From the NCBI RefSeq assembly GCF_014191715.1, contig NZ_JACHWY010000001.1:744001-808000 (forward strand): a DNA stretch of 64,000 bases, given 5' to 3'. The position numbers and the translations under genes were made by a program. The notes below the pieces were generated by a model. The model saw only the letters and a program-made list of their open reading frames with translations. It searched no databases and was not told where the DNA came from. The DNA is from Litorivivens lipolytica (GTDB lineage Bacteria > Pseudomonadota > Gammaproteobacteria > Pseudomonadales > Spongiibacteraceae). Of this stretch, positions 44,661 through 53,513 are shown piece by piece (within the stretch, counting starts at the first letter, position 1; each line of letters opens with the position of its first letter).

Positions 44661-45263
44661 ATGAGCACACTGACCGCCAGGCAACAGGACGTTCTTAGCC
44701 TGATCAAGCAGTACATAGAAGAGACCGGCTATCCGCCGACCCGCGCAGATATTGCACGCGAGCTGGGCTTCCGCTCTCCCAATGCTGCAGAGGAACATCT
44801 CAAGGCCCTCGCCCGCAAAGGCGCTATCGAAATGATTGCCGGAGCCTCCCGCGGCATTCGACTGCCCGCCGCCAGCAATGGTATCCCCATTGTCGGCCGA
44901 GTTGCCGCAGGCAACCCGATACTCGCGGAAGAGCATATTGAGGATTACTGCGATATGCCCGGCTCAACCTTTTCGCCGCGTGCCGATTATTTCCTCCGGG
45001 TTCGCGGTGACAGCATGATAGAAATCGGCATTTACGAAGACGACCTGCTCGCCGTTCACCGCACTCAAATCGCAAATAAAGGTGATATTGTGGTCGCCCG
45101 AATCGACGACGAAGTCACCGTCAAACGGTTTCAACCGACCAAGAGCAAGCATCAGATACTGCTGCTACCGGAGAATAAGGATTACGCTCCGATCGAAGTG
45201 GACCTGCGCGAACAGGATTTCGCGATTGAAGGTCTGAGCGTTGGCATTCTGCGGAGACACTGA
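44661..45263 (+). CDS. lexA: LexA repressor
   Basis: The 200-residue SOS repressor. N-terminal winged helix-turn-helix ([26 protein letters not shown] in part), then the self-cleaving domain: cleavage site A83-G84 in VAAGNP, catalytic S118 (RGDSMIE) and K155 (VKRF). All three align with the E. coli residues. It represses itself and sulA through the two SOS boxes just upstream. sulA follows by two bases. Confidence 0.98.
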   Translation: MSTLTARQQDVLSLIKQYIEETGYPPTRADIARELGFRSPNAAEEHLKALARKGAIEMIAGASRGIRLPAASNGIPIVGRVAAGNPILAEEHIEDYCDMPGSTFSPRADYFLRVRGDSMIEIGIYEDDLLAVHRTQIANKGDIVVARIDDEVTVKRFQPTKSKHQILLLPENKDYAPIEVDLREQDFAIEGLSVGILRRH

Positions 45264-45265
45264 AG

Positions 45266-45670
45266 ATGATGGCACAACAACACCTGCTCGCCCCCAGCGA
45301 CGATCACAGCCGTATTGCTGAACTACATATTCCAGCCAGCAACCAGCTGTCCCGACAGCTGCTATTGAGCGGTATCCTGCGCGAACTTAACGACACTAAC
45401 GATAATCGCTGGGTGTGCTGGATTGGCGATATGTCCGTGAAAAGTTTTTTGAGTGACAGCGTGCGCAAGAGCGGACACCACCTGCTCCAGGTACTGTCTC
45501 GCACAGCCGATGACACAATGGGACTGACATTGCGCGCTCTGCAGGGTGGCAAGAGCCACACGGTCGTCATGATGGCTCGACGCCCGCTGAACGAAAGCGC
45601 TTATGCCCAACTAGAATGGGCGGCTCGTAAAGGTCAGGCAGAATGCCTGATCATCTATCTCGAAGGCTGA
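45266..45670 (+). CDS. sulA: SulA-like cell division inhibitor
   Basis: A 134-residue SulA family protein, coupled to lexA in one SOS operon as in Pseudomonas. SulA binds FtsZ and blocks septation during DNA damage. Family features are the RecA-like strand WVCWIGDM, the middle LQVLSRTADD and a C-terminal hydrophobic strand ECLIIYLEG. It lacks the long C-terminal tail of E. coli SulA (169 residues) through which Lon recognises it. Activity is inferred. Confidence 0.85.
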   Translation: MMAQQHLLAPSDDHSRIAELHIPASNQLSRQLLLSGILRELNDTNDNRWVCWIGDMSVKSFLSDSVRKSGHHLLQVLSRTADDTMGLTLRALQGGKSHTVVMMARRPLNESAYAQLEWAARKGQAECLIIYLEG

Positions 45671-45689
45671 GCCCGGCTTTCAAAGGCGA

Positions 45690-45953
45690 TTAGTGAACGG
45701 TTTTGCTAGCAACCGTTGAATCCAGCATCTCTTCGCCTTCCAGCTCTTCCTCGATGGCAATCTCGGGCGACTCTGAAGCCACTTGGATACCCGCCTGAAT
45801 CATGGCACGCGCCACCTCTAGAGGAGGCACAGCCATAAATTGACGGGATTCCTCGGAGAAGCTGATCACCACCAGTGGCTCGCTGTCATCGTCAGAGCGC
45901 TGCAAGACGATATCGCCGTTGGGGAGTTCCACGAGTTCGAGGTATGAAAACAC
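45690..45953 (-). CDS. Small conserved protein of unknown function
   Basis: An 87-residue acidic protein from the GTG at 45953, which has AAGG five bases upstream; a TTG 60 bases upstream is less likely. It begins FSYLELVELPNGDIVLQRSDD and has an SEESRQF-MAVPPLEVARAMI middle and a Glu-rich tail. No domain that I can name. It converges on sulA (19 bp between stops) and I recall a homologue in the same place in pseudomonads. Confidence 0.65.
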   Translation of the reverse strand: MFSYLELVELPNGDIVLQRSDDDSEPLVVISFSEESRQFMAVPPLEVARAMIQAGIQVASESPEIAIEEELEGEEMLDSTVASKTVH

Positions 45954-46107
45954 ACTGACACCTTGTATGACTGAAGCGGCAAATGTCGCCTCTGATAAGT
46001 TCGATTGTAACAACCCGAACTGCCGGGGCCAAGGAAGGGCAAAGAAAGGCTAAAGAAAGACGCAAGATTCCCGGCAACCCTATTCTGGGCGTCAGTACAC
46101 TTGCCGA

Positions 46108-46584
46108 TCAGTATTCTTGCTGAGTATCCCGATGCCGGGCAAATAGAGACGCCAATTCATCGGCAATCTGAGACAGTGCACGAGCTCCCGACAGCGCATT
46201 GGGACTGGACACGGGAATCAAATCGCTATTGTTTACAAGTGAAGCGGTTTCCACACCTGGAAGAAAGTTTTCCGACACCAGCGCTTTCAGCCAATCCTGC
46301 AGCTCTTCCTTTTCTGCCAGCTCGGCAATTTCCGGTATAGGCTCACCCTGAAGCATGGCAACTGCCTGCGCTGCCGTTACCGGGCGAAGTGTTCGCTGAC
46401 GCTGCTCGCAAAGATCCGCCAAGTGGCCGCGATAGGCCAGCTGCAGGTGAAAAACCGCATGATCCCGATCGACGGTCTCAGCGTGCTCCCCCCAAAACGG
46501 ATCTGCGGGCTGCTCTAGCCGCTCTATGCACTTGCGCGCCAGGAAAAGCTGAAGATTGGCGTGGGCACGAACGCTGGCCGCCAC
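46108..46584 (-). CDS. Conserved protein of unknown function downstream of topA
   Basis: A 158-residue mostly helical protein. The GTG start has GGGAG six bases upstream and lies just after the topA stop, so it is in the topA transcript. Begins AASVRAHANLQLFLARKCIERL; the central part contains HLADLCEQR and EIAELAEKEELQDWLKALV. Resembles the family I recall as DUF6586 beside topA in Pseudomonas. No membrane or signal segment. Confidence 0.68.
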   Translation of the reverse strand: MAASVRAHANLQLFLARKCIERLEQPADPFWGEHAETVDRDHAVFHLQLAYRGHLADLCEQRQRTLRPVTAAQAVAMLQGEPIPEIAELAEKEELQDWLKALVSENFLPGVETASLVNNSDLIPVSSPNALSGARALSQIADELASLFARHRDTQQEY

Positions 46585-46585
46585 G

Positions 46586-49306
46586 TCAGTCTCCCTTGGC
46601 CTTCGCGGGCGCTTTCTTTTTCGCCGGCGCTTTTTTCTTGGCAGTAGCCTTCTTCTTGGCTGGCGCTTTCTTTTTCGCCGACTTCTTCTGCTCTACCTGC
46701 CACTTGCCATCACGGTAGTAAGCGGCCCAACCGGTGGGCTTGCCGTCTTCTTCCGTCTGAACGTAGTGCTCCTGCGCCTTGCGACTAAAACGGATCACCG
46801 ACGGGCGACCGGCATCGTCGGCGACTGGCGCGGAAAACAGATAGCTGTATTTACTGTCGATGGCCTCTTTGTGCGGCAGGATTTCCGCCAGCAAGGGGGC
46901 ACGAGTTTCGCGGTTTTTCGGGAAGCCCTTGGCAGCGAGAAACAGTCCCGCCGCGCCATCGCGCAAAACGTAGTAATCGTCCACCTTTTCACAGGCCAAC
47001 TCGGGCATCGGCACCGGATCCATTTTCGGTGGCGCCGGCTCCCCGCTGCGCAGCAGCTTGCGGGTGTTCTTGCAGTCGTCAGAGGTACAACCGAAGTATT
47101 TACCGAAGCGCCCAGTCTTCAGCTGCATATCCGATCCACATTTATCGCATTCGATTACCGGGCCGTCATAACCCTTGATCTTGAACTGCCCCTGCTCTAC
47201 TTCAAAGCCACTGCAGTCGGGGTTGTTACCACACACATGCAGCTTGCGGGATTCATCGATCAGGTAGCTGTCCATCGCGGTATTGCACTTGGGGCAGCGA
47301 TGGCGATTGATCAGCAGGCGCGATTCTTCTTCATCATCGGCATCAGCCCGCACGACTTCATCGCCGGGAATGAGATTAATGGTTTGCTTGCAGCGCTCTT
47401 TCGGCGGCAGGGCGTAGCCAGAACAACCGAGAAATACGCCGGTGCTTGCCGTGCGAATCTGCATATTGCGGCCACAGGCGGGGCATTCAATATCAGTTTC
47501 CGAGGGCTGGTTGGCACGCATGCCCGCATCGTCAGCTTCGGCCTGTTCCAGACGCTTGGAAAAATCGCTGTAAAATTCGTTGAGCAGCTCGCGCCAGTCT
47601 TTTTTGGATTCCGCCACCTCATCCAGCGACTCTTCCATCTTCGCGGTGAAGCTGTAATCCAGCAGATCGCTAAAGCTTTCCACCAGTCGATCGGTCACGA
47701 TATCGCCCATTTTCTCGGCATAAAAGCGGCGGTTTTCAACCCGCACATAGCCGCGATCCTGGATGGTCGAAATAATCGCCGCGTAGGTCGATGGCCGACC
47801 GATCCCGCGTTTTTCCAGCTCTTTGACCAGCGAGGCCTCGGTATAACGCGGCGGTGGCTTGGTGAAATGCTGAGTCGGATCGATCTTGATCAAATCCAGT
47901 TCATCACCCACTTTCACATCCGGCAGCTCGGCGTCTTCGTCTTTCTTGCCCGCCTGAGGTTGTACCCGAAGGTAACCGTCAAAGCGCATCACACGGCCAC
48001 GGGTCTTAAGTTCGAAGTCACCTGCCGCAACGGTAACGCTGGTGCTGGTAAACTCGGCCGGGGTCATTTGACAGGCGACAAACTGACGCCAGATCAGGGT
48101 ATAAAGCCGCTCAGCATCGCGCTCCATGCCGCGCAGCTGGGTGGGCAACAAGGTGACATCGGAAGGACGAATCGCCTCGTGCGCCTCCTGCGCCCCTTCC
48201 TTGCTGCTATAGCGATTGGGCTGCTCCGGTAGATAGCGTTTGCCGTATTCCCCTTCGATATAGTCGCGACACTGGTTCACCGCGTCGGCACTCAGGTTGG
48301 TCGAGTCGGTACGCATATAAGTGATGTAGCCCGCCTCATAGAGCCGCTGGGCCAACATCATGGTCTTTTTGACACCAAAACCCATGCGGGTGCTGGCTGC
48401 CTGCTGCAGAGTCGAGGTAATAAAGGGAGCCGATGGCCGCGAGCTGGTGGGTTTATCCTCGCGCTCACTGACCTTGTAATTAGACCCGCGCAGCGATTCG
48501 ACCGCCGCCATGGTCTGGGCTTCATTGCTGGGGCGGAAGTTGTTGCCCGCCTGTTTTTTAACTTCAAGCCGCAGGTCGCCCTTGGCGTGTTTCAGGTCGG
48601 TGTGAACCTGCCAAAATTCCTCGGGGATAAAGGCGCGAATCTCGCGCTCGCGCTCGACGATCAGGCGCACGGCAACCGACTGCACTCGCCCGGCTGACAG
48701 ACCACGGGCGACTTTTGACCAAAGCAGTGGCGAGACCATGTAGCCCACCACGCGGTCGAGGAAGCGCCGTGCTTGCTGGGCATTAACGCGGTTCAGGTCG
48801 AGGTTGGACGGTTTGGAAAAGGCCTCGGTAATCGCTTTTTTGGTGATTTCATTGAAGACCACGCGACGATAACGGCTCTCATCACCGGCAATCGCTTCCC
48901 GCAAGTGCCAGGCGATGGCTTCTCCCTCGCGGTCCAAATCCGTTGCCAGATACACGTAGTCCGCGTCGCTGGCCAGCTTTTTCAGCTCGGCGACCACTTT
49001 TTCCTTACCGGGAAGAATTTCGTAGCGCGCGTCCCAACCATTGTCCGGGTCCACGCCCATGCGGTTGATGAGCTGCTCGCGGGCCTTCTTGCGTTTGTGT
49101 TCAGCCTTCTCTTCCGGCGACATCTTGCGGGTTTTGGCGGCCGCCTTGGCGCGGGCCTTGGGGTCGACCTGCTTGGAACCGCTGCCGCTGGTGGGCAGAT
49201 CCCGGATATGACCAACACTGGACTTTACGATGTAATCCGGGCCCAGATACTTGTTGATGGTTTTTGCTTTCGCGGGTGACTCCACGATTACCAGCGATTT
49301 GGCCAT
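46586..49306 (-). CDS. topA: DNA topoisomerase I
   Basis: A 906-residue type IA topoisomerase that relaxes negative supercoils. The ATG at 49306, with AGAAGGA upstream, gives [17 protein letters not shown]. The TOPRIM acidic residues are in [16 protein letters not shown], the catalytic Tyr in [12 protein letters not shown]. Three C-terminal zinc ribbons follow: [23 protein letters not shown] and [13 protein letters not shown]. The last 35 residues are a Lys/Ala/Pro repeat tail. Slightly longer than E. coli TopA (865) because of that tail and an insertion near residues 50-75 that is Lys-rich. Confidence 0.97.
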   Translation of the reverse strand: MAKSLVIVESPAKAKTINKYLGPDYIVKSSVGHIRDLPTSGSGSKQVDPKARAKAAAKTRKMSPEEKAEHKRKKAREQLINRMGVDPDNGWDARYEILPGKEKVVAELKKLASDADYVYLATDLDREGEAIAWHLREAIAGDESRYRRVVFNEITKKAITEAFSKPSNLDLNRVNAQQARRFLDRVVGYMVSPLLWSKVARGLSAGRVQSVAVRLIVEREREIRAFIPEEFWQVHTDLKHAKGDLRLEVKKQAGNNFRPSNEAQTMAAVESLRGSNYKVSEREDKPTSSRPSAPFITSTLQQAASTRMGFGVKKTMMLAQRLYEAGYITYMRTDSTNLSADAVNQCRDYIEGEYGKRYLPEQPNRYSSKEGAQEAHEAIRPSDVTLLPTQLRGMERDAERLYTLIWRQFVACQMTPAEFTSTSVTVAAGDFELKTRGRVMRFDGYLRVQPQAGKKDEDAELPDVKVGDELDLIKIDPTQHFTKPPPRYTEASLVKELEKRGIGRPSTYAAIISTIQDRGYVRVENRRFYAEKMGDIVTDRLVESFSDLLDYSFTAKMEESLDEVAESKKDWRELLNEFYSDFSKRLEQAEADDAGMRANQPSETDIECPACGRNMQIRTASTGVFLGCSGYALPPKERCKQTINLIPGDEVVRADADDEEESRLLINRHRCPKCNTAMDSYLIDESRKLHVCGNNPDCSGFEVEQGQFKIKGYDGPVIECDKCGSDMQLKTGRFGKYFGCTSDDCKNTRKLLRSGEPAPPKMDPVPMPELACEKVDDYYVLRDGAAGLFLAAKGFPKNRETRAPLLAEILPHKEAIDSKYSYLFSAPVADDAGRPSVIRFSRKAQEHYVQTEEDGKPTGWAAYYRDGKWQVEQKKSAKKKAPAKKKATAKKKAPAKKKAPAKAKGD
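46601..46690 (-). repeat. Lys/Ala/Pro repeat tract encoding the TopA tail
   Basis: Imperfect tandem coding repeats of AKKKAP units (five or six copies), giving a strongly basic C-terminus. It probably adds non-specific DNA or RNA polymerase contact. Repeats like this vary in copy number between strains. Confidence 0.7.
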
Positions 49307-49437
49307 AATTTCCTTCTGACATTGACGTTGCGATGACGTGCACCGCGCTGAACGAGGCGACATATATAAGGGGTCGCCTGCAAAGGGTCAAGCACACACC
49401 CCCTAAGTTGCTGAATTTGGGGGACGAGCGCACAATC

Positions 49438-49668
49438 TCATATCGGGTCGGCGGCGACAAGCGCAAATCGCGGTTGCTCACGACCCTCGTGGTTCACGGT
49501 TTCAGTAAACATCGTCAGCGGCCGCACCCAAAGCCCTCGCTCTCCGTAGAGGGGGCGATAGACCACCACCAACTCTTCCGTTTCACTGTGCCGAGCCACA
49601 CCCAGCACCTGATACTCACCACCTTTATAGTGCCGGTAGCGACCATTTTTGACCTCATTTGCGGACAA
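49438..49668 (-). CDS. DUF1653 domain protein
   Basis: A 76-residue protein of the DUF1653 family: NGRYRHYKGGEYQVLGVARHS, then VVYRPLYGERGLWVRPLTMF and a short end. The start is TTG, supported by AGGAGGAG six bases upstream. It overlaps the end of the next upstream gene by 14 bases. The function of this small beta-rich family is unknown. Confidence 0.85.
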   Translation of the reverse strand: MSANEVKNGRYRHYKGGEYQVLGVARHSETEELVVVYRPLYGERGLWVRPLTMFTETVNHEGREQPRFALVAADPI

Positions 49669-50146
49669 GTCGTTCTCCTCCTGCCAGTTGTCTTACATCC
49701 TCCAGCAAGGCCGCAACCCGGTCTACAGCCTCTTCCTCACCGCGCTCGCGCCAAAACACAGCATAACCTTCAGGTCCGGACTCCAAGGCCACCACATCCT
49801 CGGCCATGCGCGCCCGCAAGGCGTCTGCTTGCGCACTTACCGCCTTCGGACAATGAGGGGGCACATCGTCTTCCCCCTCTGGCGGCACTCGCCACAACAA
49901 CCACTGCGGGCGGTACACATTCTTCTCTCGCTTGATGGGCAGACAATAGCGCACACCCAGCTGGGCACCCTCTTTTCGCACTTGGGCACGCCGTGACTGA
50001 GGCAGTTCGACAATATTGATTGAAAGTCCAAGTGTGTGGGCGTGTTGACGAATTCGTGCCTGCCGACGCTGGGCCGGTGTTGGCATCACCCAGATTACTG
50101 GCGCAACCACAAACGCTACCACGAAAAACGCTATAAGCCAGGTCAA
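49655..50146 (-). CDS. Conserved membrane-anchored protein of unknown function
   Basis: A 163-residue protein with one N-terminal membrane helix (TWLIAFFVVAFVVAPVIWVM), then a basic stretch (PAQRRQARIRQHAHTLGL) and a soluble domain with NVYRPQWLLWRVPP. The layout is a single-anchor protein facing the cytoplasm or periplasm. The start is TTG with TAGGAGG five bases upstream, so the TTG is well supported. Cotranscribed with the DUF1653 gene and divergent from uspA. Not recognised. Confidence 0.68.
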   Translation of the reverse strand: MTWLIAFFVVAFVVAPVIWVMPTPAQRRQARIRQHAHTLGLSINIVELPQSRRAQVRKEGAQLGVRYCLPIKREKNVYRPQWLLWRVPPEGEDDVPPHCPKAVSAQADALRARMAEDVVALESGPEGYAVFWRERGEEEAVDRVAALLEDVRQLAGGERLVRK

Positions 50147-50228
50147 AATTGCCTCCTAAACACTGGACGTAAGGGCTATTCTGTATCTTAATGATTGAAC
50201 GCAAAGAACCTGCGGAGGGTAAACTCTC

Positions 50229-50663
50229 ATGCAAAACTACCAGTGCGTTGTGACGGCTATTGATCTGTCCGAAGAGTCTGCAGCGGTAGTCAATCGCGCC
50301 AATGATATTGCTGCACGCAATCAGGCTGCCCTGCATCTTGTTCACGTGATAGAACCCCTCAGCCTCGCCTATGGCGGCGACATACCAATGGATTTCTCGG
50401 GTGTGCAGGATCAGCTGCAAGAGCAGGCTGAGAAACAGCTGGAGCAGTTCGGTCGGCGCTATCAAATAGCCCCTGAGCGCCTGCATTTAATGATAGGCCG
50501 CCCGGAGAGTCAAATTCACCAGCTGGCGGAAGACATCAGCGCCGACCTCATTGTTGTCGGCTCACATGGACGTCAGGGGCTGGCCCTGATTCTGGGCTCG
50601 ACCGCCAACGGCGTCCTTCACGGCGCCCACTGCGATGTACTGGCAGTGAGGGTCGGCGAGTAA
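50229..50663 (+). CDS. Universal stress protein, UspA family
   Basis: A 144-residue single UspA domain. Starts YQCVVTAIDLSEES, with the C-terminal motif VVGSHGRQGLALILGSTANGVL; this resembles the ATP-loop pattern of ATP-binding members but has one residue fewer between the last two glycines. Cytoplasmic; role in stress survival is known for the family, the ligand here is not. The start is ATG. Confidence 0.92.
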   Translation: MQNYQCVVTAIDLSEESAAVVNRANDIAARNQAALHLVHVIEPLSLAYGGDIPMDFSGVQDQLQEQAEKQLEQFGRRYQIAPERLHLMIGRPESQIHQLAEDISADLIVVGSHGRQGLALILGSTANGVLHGAHCDVLAVRVGE

Positions 50664-50671
50664 GACGAGCG

Positions 50672-50914
50672 TCAGCCCTGCAGCCAGCGATGCAAGGTCA
50701 CGGCGTCGAAGGGCCACCCCAATTCCGCGTTGTCAGAGCGACGTCTGAGCACCGGGATGCGCACCCCGTAACGTTCCATCAAGGCATCGTCGTCGACAAT
50801 ATCGACTTTTTCGAACTGGATGGGAGCGCCCTGTGAGCGCGCCTCGTCCAGCAATTCCTCCGCCATCTCGCAAAGATGGCAGGCCGATGTGCTGTATAAA
50901 ATCAATTCCGTCAC
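50672..50914 (-). CDS. Glutaredoxin-like protein (DUF836)
   Basis: An 80-residue thioredoxin-fold protein. LILYSTSACHLCEMAEELLDE has the CxxC redox motif CHLC, followed by the cis-Pro region RYGVRIPVLRR and a short helix. Likely a thiol oxidoreductase. The GTG start lies three bases after the stop of the FHA gene; the two are one operon. Confidence 0.85.
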   Translation of the reverse strand: MTELILYSTSACHLCEMAEELLDEARSQGAPIQFEKVDIVDDDALMERYGVRIPVLRRRSDNAELGWPFDAVTLHRWLQG

Positions 50915-50917
50915 GAA

Positions 50918-51757
50918 TTAGAGCAACCGAAAGACCATGTTGACCTGACCGAGTGACAGCTTGTCACCGTCGCGCAATCGCCCTTTCATCTCCCGCCGGC
51001 CGTTGATCTTGATGCCATTGGTTGAATTAGTATCTGCCAATTCCCAGCTTCCCGCCAAATATTGCAGCACCGCGTGCTCGCTACTGACACTGGAATCCGT
51101 CAACGGAAACTGGCATTTCTCACTGCGCCCAATGGTCCAGCGCTGTGAGTCACCCTTGGCGATCAAGCCCACCACCCGGGATTTATGGTTGCCACTGGTA
51201 ATCACCAGCGCCGCATTGACCTTTCTGTCTTTTGGCAGACAGCTCTCCAGCAACTTGTCGATCTCTTCCTTGGAAAATGAACCACCACCAAAAGCCTGAC
51301 TGTTTTCGCCGGCCTCAGCCCAATCCGCGGGCAAAGGGAAGGCCTGATGGAAGGCCGTTTCGGAACCGATATCCTGCTCACCGTCTTCGATAACAATGGA
51401 AGAAGATGCTGGTATCTGACTGGTACTGCCGAGGTTGCGCATCACCAATGTCGAGCTGCCGCTTTCCGGTGACACAAGGTGGTAAGCCGCAGAATCGAAT
51501 TTGATCACATCACCGGGCTTTACCTGAATCGGCATGTCAATCTGGCGTTTATTGACGAAGGTGCCGTTGGTTGAGCCGAGGTCTTCTAGGGTGATCTGAC
51601 CGTCTTTCACCGAAATACGTGCGTGTTGACGTGATGGATAGCCTTCAGTGACCACCAGATCGCAATCAGGATTACGACCTATGGTGTAACTGCCTCCATC
51701 ATTTAGCGTGAACTCATCGCCGTTATCGACGGAAACCAGCAGAAATTTCGCGCCCAT
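50918..51757 (-). CDS. Protein with two FHA domains
   Basis: A 279-residue protein with forkhead-associated domains at both ends: residues about 22-90 (YTIGRNPDCDLVV, SRQHARI, LGSTNGTFVN) and about 205-275 (WTIGRSEKCQFPL, SSEHAVLQY, TNSTNGIKING). FHA domains bind phosphothreonine. Between them is an acidic, Ser-rich linker. No kinase or type VI secretion gene is near, so its partner is unknown. The start is ATG. Confidence 0.93.
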   Translation of the reverse strand: MGAKFLLVSVDNGDEFTLNDGGSYTIGRNPDCDLVVTEGYPSRQHARISVKDGQITLEDLGSTNGTFVNKRQIDMPIQVKPGDVIKFDSAAYHLVSPESGSSTLVMRNLGSTSQIPASSSIVIEDGEQDIGSETAFHQAFPLPADWAEAGENSQAFGGGSFSKEEIDKLLESCLPKDRKVNAALVITSGNHKSRVVGLIAKGDSQRWTIGRSEKCQFPLTDSSVSSEHAVLQYLAGSWELADTNSTNGIKINGRREMKGRLRDGDKLSLGQVNMVFRLL

Positions 51758-51834
51758 TTCTATTCCCCGACTGCCATCAACCTGGCACGTTGATTATGCA
51801 AATTTCGCGCAAGTATACCACGCAATCTCACCCC

Positions 51835-51868
51835 CAAAATAAAAACGCCCGGCAAGTGCCGGGCGTTT
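51835..51868 (-). terminator. Rho-independent terminator of amtB
   Basis: AAACGCCCGGC-AAGT-GCCGGGCGTTT, an 11-base perfect stem (51843-51868), followed on the minus strand by TTTTTATTTT. Strong terminator, 18 bp past the amtB stop. Confidence 0.92.
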
Positions 51869-51885
51869 CAGAGGTCGATGGCGAG

Positions 51886-53178
51886 TTAGATATCGTAACC
51901 GGATTCGTTGTGGCCGACGATGTCCAGCCCCTCGGTTTCCTCTTCCGGGCTAACCCGCAAACCGCAGATCAACTGCACCACTTTCAACAGAACAAAGGTG
52001 ACGATTGCGGTGTATACAAAGGTAGCGCCGATGCCGATCAACTGCACGCCAACCTGTGAAGACATGGTCATGCCCTCGGCGTAGCCTTGGCCACTGAACA
52101 GACCGAGCTGATCACTGGCAAAGATACCCGCCATAAAGGTACCCAGAATACCGCCGACACCGTGCACCGGAAATACGTCCAGCGAGTCGTCAATCTTCAA
52201 AACCTGCTTGATCGTCATGGTCGCGTAGAAACAGATCACACCCGCGCTGATACCAATCACCAACGCACCGGCAGGGCCAACAAAGCCAGAAGCCGGTGTA
52301 ATGGTACCCAAACCAGCCACCATACCGGTTACCGCGCCCAGCGCACTGGGCTTGCCGAAGCGAATCCATTCAATGGTTAACCAGGTGAAGGCGCCCGCCG
52401 CAGCAGACAGATGCGTAACCAGCATAGCCATCGCCGCATCGCCATTGGCCGCCAAGGCACTACCTGCGTTAAAACCAAACCAACCGACCCACAGCATGCC
52501 AGCACCGGTCATGGTCATGGTCAGGTTATGGGGAGGCATAGCCGTAGTCGGAAAACCATTGCGATTACCCAGCACAAGCGCTGCCACCAGTGCCGCCACG
52601 CCGGCAGTAACGTGCACCACGGTGCCGCCGGCAAAATCCAGCAGGCCCATTTCCGCGAGCCAGCCTCCGCCCCACACCCAGTGTGTCACCGGCGCGTAGA
52701 CAACCAGCAGCCACAGTGCGGAGAACAACACCACGGCAGAAAAGCGCATCCGCTCAGCGAAACCACCGACAATCAGCGCCGGCGTAATGATCGCGAAGGT
52801 CATCTGGAACATGACGAAAAGGGTTTCGGGGATGTCGCCTGAAAGCGTGTCTTCGCCCACCCCGACCAAAAAGGCCCTCGCACTCAGGCTACCCATGAAG
52901 GCATTACCCTCAGTAAAGGCAATGCTGTAACCCACAACAAACCACAGTACCGACGCCACGCAGGCGATGGTGAAACACTGCATTAGCACGCTTAGCACGT
53001 TCTTGCTGCGCACCAAGCCACCGTAAAACAGTGCCAGCCCCGGCAGGGTCATAAAAAGTACCAGCGCAGTCGACGTCAAAATCCAGCCGGTATTGGCTCC
53101 ATTCAACTCGTCAGCCGCTGCCGCGGTCGTCAACATCAGGCCAGCAGCCGCCAGCCCCCAGTGTTTGAGTGTTTTCAT
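51886..53178 (-). CDS. amtB: Ammonium transporter
   Basis: A 430-residue Amt/Mep/Rh channel. The ATG at 53178 with GGGGAG four bases upstream gives an export signal peptide ending AAAADE, then eleven helices. Family features are the twin-His pore (VVHVTAGVAA and DVFPVHGVGG), THWVWGGGWL and GMLWVGWFGFNAGS. The C-terminal tail contains GLDIVGHNESGYDI, the stretch that GlnK/GlnB contacts. No glnK is adjacent. Expression should depend on nitrogen limitation through the sigma-54 promoter at 53388-53403. Confidence 0.96.
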   Translation of the reverse strand: MKTLKHWGLAAAGLMLTTAAAADELNGANTGWILTSTALVLFMTLPGLALFYGGLVRSKNVLSVLMQCFTIACVASVLWFVVGYSIAFTEGNAFMGSLSARAFLVGVGEDTLSGDIPETLFVMFQMTFAIITPALIVGGFAERMRFSAVVLFSALWLLVVYAPVTHWVWGGGWLAEMGLLDFAGGTVVHVTAGVAALVAALVLGNRNGFPTTAMPPHNLTMTMTGAGMLWVGWFGFNAGSALAANGDAAMAMLVTHLSAAAGAFTWLTIEWIRFGKPSALGAVTGMVAGLGTITPASGFVGPAGALVIGISAGVICFYATMTIKQVLKIDDSLDVFPVHGVGGILGTFMAGIFASDQLGLFSGQGYAEGMTMSSQVGVQLIGIGATFVYTAIVTFVLLKVVQLICGLRVSPEEETEGLDIVGHNESGYDI

Positions 53179-53387
53179 AAATCTCCCCAGATTTCGCACC
53201 ATAACAGTGCTGAAATTCATTAAATCCCCACATCAGTGCACTACGCACCATTGTGGTTCGCGCCACCGCACCGAATTGAGGATAGACTGCTTTCAGCATT
53301 TCCTCACGAATATCAGACATCCGCAGGCATCAGCGAGGAATATCGCCCAATAATCGACCATCTGATCGGTGCTATGCGCCAGACTGG

Positions 53388-53403
53388 AGCAATAAGCGTG
53401 CCA
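53388..53403 (-). promoter_or_regulatory. Sigma-54 promoter for amtB
   Basis: On the minus strand TGGCAC-GCTTA-TTGCT matches the sigma-54 consensus TGGCAC-N5-TTGCW at all specified positions, with GG and GC of the -24 and -12 elements. It points to amtB, with the start expected near 53377 and a leader of about 200 bases. Nitrogen control of amtB through NtrC and sigma-54 is the known pattern; I could not place an NtrC site with confidence. Confidence 0.8.
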
Positions 53404-53456
53404 TTTAAGTGCAAGTGGGTGTAATAAAGCCCCAAACTCAATTACAGCAAATTCAT

Positions 53457-53485
53457 TTGTACCACTGTGCAGCGTGGTTTAAATT
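53457..53485 (+). promoter_or_regulatory. Promoter with overlapping dyad before the IclR-type gene
   Basis: TTGTAC (53457-53462), 17 bases, TAAATT (53480-53485). The spacer contains ACCAC-TGTGCAGC-GTGGT (53461-53478), a dyad positioned to block the promoter, as in autoregulated IclR genes. Confidence 0.4.
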
Positions 53486-53513
53486 TTTATCCCGACAGAG
53501 GTAAGCACAACTT

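Larger units (their letters stand above)
53179..53513. other. Divergent intergenic region amtB / iclR-type gene (335 bp)
   Basis: Contains the sigma-54 promoter for amtB (53388-53403) and a sigma-70-type promoter with an operator-like dyad for the regulator gene (53457-53485). A further dyad GTGC-ACTAC-GCAC (53236-53248) lies in the amtB leader. No supported coding sequence. Confidence 0.6.

Noticed and set aside
46601-46690. Repetitive tract as a possible CRISPR or mobile-element repeat
   Set aside because: The units are in frame and encode the Lys/Ala/Pro tail of TopA; there are no spacers.
46556-48232. A 558-codon plus-strand frame opposite topA
   Set aside because: Antisense shadow of topA; the start of its protein reflects the Lys-repeat tail read backwards.
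53236-53248. GTGC-N5-GCAC as an NtrC site for amtB
   Set aside because: It lies downstream of the sigma-54 promoter, inside the leader, and departs from the usual NtrC pattern of arm length and spacing.
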